Positions 56,101 through 64,000 of a stretch of 64,000 bases of DNA are shown here, one piece after another. The notes beneath the pieces are model-generated. The model ran no database searches and was not told where the DNA came from. It saw only the letters and a list, made by a program, of their open reading frames with translations. Origin of the DNA: Erythroxylum novogranatense (lineage: Eukaryota > Streptophyta > Magnoliopsida > Malpighiales > Erythroxylaceae); assembly GCA_029891385.1 (NCBI GenBank), contig CM057233.1, forward strand, positions 10,729,460 to 10,793,459, read 5' to 3'. The position numbers were made by a program, and so were the translations under genes. How positions within the stretch are numbered: the stretch's first letter is position 1; every line of letters starts with the position of its first letter.

Positions 56101-58730
56101 TGTAACATCCCGTTACTGTTAGCAAGGGTATTTTGGTAATTTGGGACGGACTGATAGGTTCCATTGCATTCACTGATTGAACATATTACTGGCCTCTGAT
56201 CATAGAGGAACAGGTTTCTTACATATGCATTTATTCATAGGTACATGCATTCATGATTTTTCGACATTTTAATTGTGAGTATGAATTGATTGGATTGTGA
56301 ACTGGAAACTGACTGGATTATGATTGATTGAAAAATTAGGAGTAATTGGGTTCAAATAATTGATTTAGAATAGTTTAAGAGTGATTGACAATTGATAGTG
56401 GCTTATAGGAAATTTTCTGGAAATTCGGGAGAAAATGCCCGGATCGGAAATTTTCGAGTGATAGACCGATTGACCGTATGGTACTGAAAGAATTGTCCAA
56501 CGGCGATGAAAAAATTAGAGTTATACTGTTAGAAAATTAAAATGTTGAACCATTGGAATTTAGAGACTGAAATCTAAAGAAATTTGAGGACTTATGTCTA
56601 TATATATATCTAGGTTTCAATTTGGGGATTTTTACCCTAAGACAAAGCAATCTTCTTCTCTTCTCCTACGGTGACCTTTGATTTCTTCTCTTTGGTGTGA
56701 GAGCTTTGATCTTTCTTGCTGGTTCTTCTCCTTGTGCTAGCTTGGAGTGTTTAACGTGGAAGAGGAAGTGGATTGAGGCTTGAAGGTGGAGATCGTTGGT
56801 TTTGAAGGTTTTAGGGTTTCTAGAGATTTGTAGATTTGAGGCTTGAATTGGTAAGTTAATGGCTTTAATGTTGTTATTAATGGTTGTTTGATGCATTTAT
56901 GGTATTTAATGTGCTTGAATGGGTAGATGGGAGTGTTTAATACTGGTTTTTAGAGAGAGAAGAGGAAAAAGCGATTGGAGAAGACGGTGGCACGACCCGC
57001 ACGTCGCGACGTCTGGCGTAGCCTCGCCGTGACAAGTAAATTAAGTGCTCGCCGTGACGAGCGCATGGTTTCACGCCGCAATGAACGTTATTTACGCTAC
57101 ATGCATGAAGCGACCTTCTCAGACGCCGAGCGAGGGATGTAGGTCGCGCAAGAGCGATTTCGATGGATTGATTTTTAGTTTATTAGGTATAATTTATGGT
57201 ATAGACCTCCGATTGAGGTGATTCCTGATTCGTTGTGAACTAGGGAAAGAGGTTTTGAATTGAGGAAATATATGAGAGTCGGAATTTAATTTAAATGGTA
57301 CTGATTCTTAGAGAATAAGGTCAATTATGGTTCCAATAGCGACCTAAATATTGAATTATGATAATTGGAGTTTCAATTGGGGTTTCAATGGAGGTTTTGA
57401 CCCAATGACTAGGGAATTGCTATAGGGTATATGAATTGAGGAATTGAACTGAATTGTAGGATTGGATCTATTATTGTCGATCAATAGAGCGAAGAGTTAG
57501 AATTGGGCCTAAGAGTTCTAAATTGGGTTTTAGCGCCGGAAAATCATGGACATGCATTGTACATAATTTCATCGAGACATATGCATTACTGAATTGTTTA
57601 ATTGAGCATCTAGTAATGGGACTGTATTTTACTGCTATAGAGGCGCCGTTGGACCGTCATTCCACGGACATTGCTGAGACTTCCAGGCAGTATCTCGGAA
57701 GTTACAGGTGAGTAACCTAGTTGGTTTCTCAAATTCCTGATTGTCTAAATGCTCTATGTGAATTACTTGCCAATGTGAATTGCATGATTACTGAAATGTA
57801 TATGATCAACTTGCGTGCTTCTACTGTATGAGATTGGACTATTGCCTGACATTGGGAATTGAAATACTGGGCTTTTATAGCCATATCACTGAATTACTGA
57901 ACACTGCATTACATGCATAAAGGCATGGTCAGATAATGAACGTTGTGACCCAAGTCGCTAATATCACTGAATGAGCCTCGAGCTCGAACATCAGATCGAC
58001 CGCCTCGAGCCCGAGGGGAGAAACTCGACGCGTCCAAACTGAAATCGAATACCGACCGTTGGCGCTTGGGTACAACACTGAATAACTGGAAAAGAGTCAC
58101 ATATGCATTGTATACACATGACTGATTGATTTGTGACACTTACTGAATTATGTGATGGCATGAGAGATTGCAATTTGTTACATGCTACTGTGAATTGTTG
58201 TATAATACTGTAATTTGTTATATGATACTGTTAATTGAATATTTTTGTGCCATGCTGTATGCAATCTGCGTAATGCATGATTTGAGTGAACCATCGATGA
58301 TGGTTTCTCATTGAGTTCGCAAACTCACCCAAAATTGCAACCTATTTTTCAGGATCGATAGAGTAGACTCCTAGCTCCAGAGATAGTCTTTTCCTACCGT
58401 GCGAGCGTACTGGCAAGAGAAGCGATGGCACACAGGTCGGTCAGCTGGGATGGATTTTGAGGATGTCTAGTATAGACTTCTGTATCAGTTTCCTTTTTGA
58501 GTTTTGTTTAGGGGACTGATAGATTTGTCTATTCTGCTATTGGATGATCTGTATTGAGATTGATATTATGGATTTTAAAAATTTAGTGATTTATGATATT
58601 GTGGTTTTATTTATTGCGATGCCATGTGGATTTTAGTGGGTTTATTCAGTAGTGCACCTTCATCGTGGGTTACGTGTCGGAGCGACTGGCGGGTGTTCCG
58701 ATGTGTACCTTACGGTGAGGGGGCGCTACA
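56101..58730 (+). mobile_element. 3' LTR of the Tekay element
   Basis: Same ends and order as the 5' LTR, with scattered substitutions. The largest difference is at 56998-57150, where the CG-rich palindromes are partly replaced or decayed (CGCCGTGACAAG, CACGCCGCAATG). Confidence 0.93.
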
Positions 58731-58735
58731 GTAAA
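58731..58735. other. Right target-site duplication GTAAA of the Tekay element
   Basis: Matches 48780-48784. Confidence 0.93.
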
Positions 58736-58739
58736 AATA

Positions 58740-59322
58740 TAGGTTTAGATTCTCTGTCTCGATTATTCTGCTTCAACTCTATTTCTGCCTAAACAATATC
58801 TCAAAAAACGGATCATTTTGAGCTATGGAAGAAACTAAAAGGTCTGTATGAAAGGAAGATTGCATATAATAAGGCCTCCTTGATTAAGTGGCTTATAAAC
58901 TTGAAGTCGAAAGTTGAGAAATCAGTGTTGGAGCATCTATGTGATTTCTAGGACATAATCTACAAGCTTATTACAATAAAGATCATTCTTAATGATGAAC
59001 TTCAAACTTTGGATGTAATCGAAGAGAGTATGTTTAATGAAGAAATCAAAAGAAAGGAGATTGGAATTGACAAGTAGAGGATTTTGTTATAAAAAGTAGG
59101 TGAAGGAACAAGGTAGGGGTCCCAAAGGTCATGGTAAGTCTAAGAATCATTCAAAGTTTAGATATAACAAAGGCATGAAGACATGCCACTATTGTAATAA
59201 GCCAGGATGCATTAAGAGGCTTTGTTATAAGTAGAAGAGGGATTAGAAAAGGCAAGATCATCATAATGATGGTGATGATAAGAGTACAATAGTAACTACT
59301 TCAACCATGGATGATAAGGTGT
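58740..59322 (+). pseudogene. Ty1/copia gag remnant (UBN2-type) with zinc knuckle
   Basis: LWKKLKGLYERKIAYNKASL, then KSVLEHLCDF, a stop, and IILNDELQTLD match the copia gag core. Further on, GMKTCHYCNKPGCIKRLCYK is the zinc-knuckle part, partly altered (59172-59230), followed by stops in 'aagtagaag'. The N-terminal 80 or so residues are absent. The element resumes at 62826 after the gag-only insertion. Confidence 0.85.
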
Positions 59323-59327
59323 GAATG

Positions 59328-60484
59328 TGTTATAAAGATTTTCTTTCAAGCACAAACTTGTCACACAAGATGCGCCAACCCCTTTGCATGAAAATCTCAC
59401 TTAGCTCCATCAAAGTAAGATTTAGCTTTGTCCCATGATCGTCGACTAATCTACTTGTTCTCGAATGCCTCGCGACCTTCGCAGTGTTTCACTCTCACAC
59501 TCTTGGAAGAAAACTACGAAAGAACTAAATATTCACGGCAATAATAAGAACAATAGAAAGAGAAACAACTTAAAAGCTAACCTTCATTACTTCCCTCAAA
59601 GTATACAAAGGAATACTCTCTCAATCTCTAAGCGTCTCCCACATTCACTTCTTAAGAAGAGCAAGGCTCAAATGAGCTATTTATAGGCATCTCTAGATGA
59701 CTAAGTTAGAATCCTAATAGAACTCTACTAGCTAAGATTCCAATTTTATCCTATCTTATCCTTATCAATTTACATCAAACTAACCAACAAATGACATCCC
59801 TATCCAATTATGGCTCTATCTAATAGGATTAAGCTACATTACAATAACAAGATAAAATACAAAACTATCTAGGAATGATTATCCATATCCACAAAGATCT
59901 CCTATATCTTCAGATGATCATTCCATATGATTTTTATCTCTTAGAGCTGATGTTCATCCTCTATGATCTTATCCACCATATAATCTAAGATCTTATCATC
60001 TCTATTTGTTGATGATGATTCATTAAAGCCAATAGCACATTGGTCCGTCCAATACTTACCTATGTCAACTCCATTAGCCATGGTTTGTCCACTTAAGTAC
60101 ATACTAAGTTCTTAGTCCATCAAGAACTTAGCCTTGGCTAAGTAAGCTCTTACAAGGTCTAAAACTCTCCAAAAACTCACAGCATGCTTAATCCACTTAC
60201 TAAGTCACTTTGGAATTCTCACATATTCCCATTATGTGTGTGATCCAGCTAACCTTCCAGTCGTTGTTCATCTCAAGCCTTCTTTTGGTTTCACATCTGA
60301 ATCTTGCATCTTGTCGAAGATTTAGGTTAATATGCATTAATGCATGCCAACACTTGACATTGCCCCATTTTGTCCTTGCCTCTTTGCAAGTCCTTGCCTT
60401 GTTCCATTATTTTGTGTGTTAAACACTAGTCAAGGCTTGCCAATGCCTGCAGGATTCCGCTATCTCAAACTTAAGGCTCTAACA
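59328..60484 (-). mobile_element. 3' LTR of the gag-only element
   Basis: Matches 61668-62820 along its length, for example 'cacacaagatgcgccaaccc' against 'cacacaagatgcaccaaccc', with scattered differences of perhaps 10-15 per cent. No coding content. Confidence 0.82.
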
Positions 60485-60496
60485 AACCACCCCCAC

Positions 60497-61650
60497 TAGA
60501 AGGAATTGATGCTTTCATTGAACTAATTTGTGGAAACTCCTCCAAGTGTGGTTTCCTTGAAGACTCCTTAGCCATTGGCATATCTCCCACGTACCATGTT
60601 TCCTCTCCATCAGGTTTTCCTTCCTTTTATTCGAATGCGCCTTCACAAGGCCCATTGCGCCTAACATAGCAAAACTGTTGAGATAGACTTCTTCCGTCGA
60701 GTCATCCTCTCCCTCTTCTTGGTCCTCACCTTTCTTCTGTCTTGGGCATTCTCGAGCAAAATGTGGCCCTTTTACAAATGAAACAAGCAATATCCCATTT
60801 TGATTGTTTCTTACCTTGAAAAGATTCACCTACCTTCTCTTTGCCTTTCTTTGAGCCATTCGACATCCCACCATTCGTAGCTAGTTTGAATCGGTGTTGG
60901 CATTTGGAGATCCACCAAGGCATCTGCAGTAGCCATTGCACTTAGAAGGTCTTTCATATTCTACCTCTGAAGCTCCATTTGTGCCCAACCTTCCAAGCTA
61001 CTTATGAAGTTGAACAAGTTCACCTTCTCCGACATGTTCTGCACGTCTAACATCAAAGGTGCAAATTTCCTCACATACTCCTTCACTGAGTCGTCTTGCT
61101 TTAACCTCTTTAAAGTTTCCCTCGCAAGCTATAAAGTGTTGTTGGGGAGGAACTGATCCATTAGCTTCTTCTTCATCTTCTCCTAAATGTCAATGGGAAG
61201 TCTACCTACACTAATATCGTTGGAGATTCTTGTTCTCCACCACAACTTTGCATCCTCCATTAAATACATTGTCGTGATCGACATCTTCTCCGAGTTAGCC
61301 ACCTTTGCCGCTACAAAGTACTGCTTCAAATTTCACAAGAAAATTTTGAGCTATTTGGCACTCCACTTGCCATCGAAAACTTAGCCTTTTGTACCTTCAC
61401 TAAATTGCTTTCTGCTTGTCCAACATCCTGTGTTACAACGACCAGCTTTAGGACCACCACCTCGAACTTAGAATCCTCTTGTGCCTTCATCAACTTCGTT
61501 ATTTAATGCTGCAACTATTGGATTTGCACCTTAAACATCTCAAATCAAGTGTTGTAAGAAGTGGCCTTCTGCTTCCCTCAAGGAATCGGCCGGATTAGTG
61601 CCTCCACTCTGTTGACATGTTCCATCTGCTGTCTACCGCCATATCTAAAT
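60497..61650 (-). pseudogene. Ty3-type gag of the small nested element
   Basis: The minus strand gives, in order: FAAKVANSEKMSITTMYLME followed by DAKLWWRTRI (about 61310-61220), KKKLMDQFLPNNTL (about 61160), ARETLKRLKQDDSVKEYVRK and FAPLMLDVQNMSEKVNLFNF (61130-61010), EGWAQMELQR, LLSAMATADALVDLQM (about 60945-60900), and a CFICKGPHFARECP zinc knuckle (about 60790-60745; frames shifted). This is the gag core of a widespread plant Ty3 family. A few stops (61185, 61130, 60960) break it. No protease, RT or integrase is present, and there is no room for them. Confidence 0.85.
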
Positions 61651-61652
61651 TT

Positions 61653-61665
61653 GTCTTTGATACCA
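61653..61665 (-). other. Primer binding site of the gag-only element
   Basis: Minus strand TGGTATCAAAGAC next to the LTR end, resembling the initiator-Met site TGGTATCAGAGC with one changed base. Confidence 0.7.
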
Positions 61666-61667
61666 GT

Positions 61668-62820
61668 TATTACAAAGGTTTTCCTTCAAGCAAAAATTTG
61701 TCACACAAGATGCACCAACCCCTTTGCACAACAATCTCACTTAGCTCCATCAAAGAAAGATTCAACCTTATCTCATGACCGTTGACCAACCTACTTGTTC
61801 TTGAGTACCTCACAACCCTACCAGTGTTTCACTCTCACATCCTTGCAAGAAAACCACAAAAGAACTGAATATTCATGACAACAATAAGAACATGAGAAAG
61901 AGATATAACTTAAAAGCCAACCTTCATTACTTCCCTCAAAGTATACAATACTCTCTCAATCTTTTAGTTTCTCCCACACTCACTTGTTATGAAAAGGAAG
62001 GCTCAAATGAGCTATTTGTAGGCACCTTTAGATGACTAAGTTAGAATCCTAATAGAACTTTATTAGTTAAGATCACTATCTTATCCTATCTTATTCTTAT
62101 CAAATTACATCAAACTAACCAATTTATGACATCCCCATCTAATTAGGACTTTATCTAATAGGATTAAGCTATATCACAATAATAAGATAAAATATTACAC
62201 TATCAAAAAATGATTATTTTATATCCACAAAGATCTCCTTTATCTTCAAATGATCCTTCCATATGATCTTTATCTCTTAGAGCTAATGTTCATCTACTGT
62301 GATTTTATCCACCACATCATCCAAGATCTCCACATCTCTATCCATTGATGATGATTCATCCAAGCCAATAGTACATTGGTCTGTCCAATGCTTACCTATG
62401 CCAATTCCATTAGCCATGGTTCGTCTACTTGAGCACACACTAAGTACTTAGTTCGCCAAGAACTTAGCCTTAGCCAAGTCAACTCGTACAAGGTTTGAAA
62501 CTCTCTTAAAAATCATACCATGCTTAATTTGCTTGCTAATTCACCTTGGAAATCTCGCATATTCCCATCATATGTGTGATCTAGCTAACCTTCTACTCGA
62601 TGTCCGTCTCAAGCCTTCTTTTGGTCTCATATATGAATCTTGCATCTCATCGAAGATTTTCACCAATGAGCACAATTACATGCCAACGCTTGACATTATC
62701 CCATTTCATCCTTGCCTCCTCACAAGTCTTTGCCTTGTTTCATTGTTTCGCATGTTGAACACTAGTCAAGGCTCGCTAATGACCACACGATTATGCTATC
62801 TCAAAATTAGAGATATGACA
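61668..62820 (-). mobile_element. 5' LTR of the gag-only element
   Basis: Upstream LTR in the minus-strand sense. See the matching LTR at 59328-60484. Confidence 0.82.
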
Positions 62821-62825
62821 AAATG

Positions 62826-64000
62826 GTTCCATATTAGCAATTTTGGTTTTGAATGATTGATTGATACAAGAGCATCTTATCATTGTGTACCAAAGATGGA
62901 GTAATTCTCAAACTATAAAAGTGGAGGTTTTAAGACCAAGATAGTAGATAATAGTGATATCCAAGTTCAAACAAACTTCATATGCTTACTGACTTTAAGA
63001 GGTGTATGAAATATCCCCTATCTAAGGCCAAATATTTCATCAATTAATATGTTGGATCAAGAAGGATTTAGCACACTTTTAGGGGTAAGAAGTGGAAACT
63101 GTCCAAAGGTTTCATGATTATTACCCAAGGAGAGTTATGTTGCTCAATATATAAGACACAATAAAAGGTGTGTAGTGGTGAAGTATACATAGTAGAAGAC
63201 GAATCTTCACCGAATCTGTGGGATCGAAGATTGAGACATATGAGTGAGAAGGGGTTAAAGTTTCTATATGGAAAATGCCCTTAATCCTAGTTAAGAACTT
63301 AAAACAAGTTAATTGTTGTGATCATTACTTAGTTAGAAAGCACCATAAAGTCTATTTCAAGAGAAGATCTGCAAGGAAGTTGGAGTTATTAGAGTTAGTG
63401 CATTAAGATGTCTGTGATCCTATTAAAGAGGATTCATTAGGAGGAAACAAATATATTGTTACATTCATTGATGATGCTTTGAGGAAGACTTGGGTGTACA
63501 TGTTGAACCCTAAAAATCAAGTGTTTGAAACTTTCCATAAGTTTCATGTTCTTGTAGAAAGGGAAGCTGAAAGGAAGCTAAAGTGCTTGTGAACAGGAAA
63601 CAAAGGGGAGTATTCTTCCAAGGTGTTTAAAGAATATTGTACATCGCGTGACATTAGATATGAGAAAATCAAACCAAGTATTCCACAACACAATGGGGTT
63701 AGTAAGAGGATGAATAGAACCATTATGGAGAAGGTTTGTTGAATGTTTAAGATGTCTATACTGCTAAATACATTTTAGGGAGAAGCAGTCTAAAATATGG
63801 TCTACCTGATTAATCAAGCTCCCTCAATTTTTTTAGATTTTTGCAGTTTACCTGAGAGAGCATGGATTGGCAAGGATCCCACTTATCTTCATTTGAGAGT
63901 TTTTGGCTGCAATGTATTCAGACATGTACCTAAGGATAAAAAAAAGAAGCTTGAATCAAAGTTGATACCTTTCATTTTGTTGGATATGGTGGTGATCAGT
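62826..64000 (+). pseudogene. Ty1/copia protease and integrase remnant, running off the window
   Basis: Resumes the element interrupted at 59327. Protease: LIDTRASYHCVP (about 62860), in which D-[ST]-G-A-S has become D-T-R-A-S, then INMLDQEGFSTLLG. Pre-integrase: SSPNLWDRRLRHMSEKGLKF (about 63210-63255). Integrase: scattered frames with TFIDDALRKTWVYML and KPSIPQHNGVSKRMNRTIME (about 63670-63730), then AWIGKDPTYLHLRVFGCNVF near 63860-63920. Stops and frameshifts are frequent. RT, RNase H and the 3' LTR lie outside the window. Confidence 0.88.

Larger units (their letters stand above)
48785..58730 (+). mobile_element. Ty3/gypsy chromovirus of the Tekay (Del) type, complete but inactive
   Basis: A 9.95-kb element with LTRs 48785-51435 (2651 bp) and 56101-58730 (2630 bp), PBS, gag-protease-RT-RNase H-integrase-chromodomain in the expected order, polypurine tract and 5-bp duplication GTAAA. 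The LTRs begin TGTAACATCC and end GGCGCTACA. The order and the C-terminal chromodomain place it among Tekay/Del chromoviruses, which direct integration towards marked chromatin. Many stops and several frameshifts show that this copy cannot make its polyprotein. Confidence 0.95.
59328..62820 (-). mobile_element. Small gag-only LTR retrotransposon (TR-GAG-like), 3.5 kb, nested in copia
   Basis: Direct repeats 59328-60484 and 61668-62820 (about 1.15 kb) bracket 1.18 kb of internal sequence. On the minus strand the LTR starts TGTTAGAGCC or TGTCATATCTC. A PBS-like TGGTATCAAAGAC sits beside the upstream LTR (61653-61665) and a GTGGGGGTGG purine tract beside the other (60485-60496). The only coding content is a gag. 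Flanks read GAATG (59323) and AAATG (62821), an imperfect 5-bp duplication. Such elements are known in plants as TR-GAG and depend on a helper. Confidence 0.82.

Overview
The window is a piece of a eudicot plant nuclear genome. Two host genes have spliceable GT-AG introns and Arabidopsis-like products. They sit in AT-rich DNA that is otherwise nested LTR retrotransposons, a LINE and a PIF/Harbinger DNA transposon, all of plant types. I see no operons, CRISPR arrays, bacterial-style signals or convincing tRNA/rRNA genes. I cannot name the species.

Host genes. (1) 7370-10415, minus strand: a two-exon LRR receptor-like pseudokinase of 889 aa, resembling the Arabidopsis At5g06940 type. HRD is changed to HRN and DFG to DFA. 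(2) 45395-47432, plus strand: an eight-exon J-domain co-chaperone of 279 aa, resembling DnaJ 6/DNAJC9 (Arabidopsis At5g06910 type). If the locus numbers I recall are right, the two are close neighbours in Arabidopsis. The window would then be a conserved pair pushed about 35 kb apart by transposons.

Layout. 0.4-3.7 kb: probable solo LTR. 3.7-7.2 kb: AT-rich, no gene. 7.4-10.4 kb: the receptor pseudokinase. 10.5-13.5 kb: its upstream region, no second gene seen. 13.5-16.1 kb: decayed LINE (minus). 16.1-17.1 kb: probable minus-strand LTR fragment. 17.1-36.9 kb: a decayed Ty1/copia element interrupted by a 15-kb Athila-like Ty3 composite (19347-34378, target duplication AATGG). 36.9-39.9 kb: fragments of a Tat-like LTR and of a SIRE-like copia 3' end. 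39.9-44.2 kb: PIF/Harbinger element with both genes. 44.2-45.4 kb: upstream region of the J-protein gene, with a weak SINE candidate. 48785-58730: a complete but dead Tekay-type Ty3 chromovirus with 2.6-kb LTRs and target duplication GTAAA. 58.7-64 kb: decayed copia element running off the window, carrying a minus-strand gag-only LTR element (59328-62820).

The most unusual object is the 19.3-34.4 kb composite. Its outer ends share a 5-bp target duplication, yet it contains parts of two related elements, three LTR regions, and a near-identical inverted repeat of about 960 bp with arms 19866-20837 and 25174-26130. It has gag and protease but no reverse transcriptase or integrase. A family-specific motif of the type TTCGTCGCGACGAA or TTCGTCGCAACGAA is iterated in its LTRs, its leader and an extra 2.15-kb 3' block. 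Several other LTR families here carry their own iterated palindromes. All calls come from reading the sequence; no alignment or database search was run.
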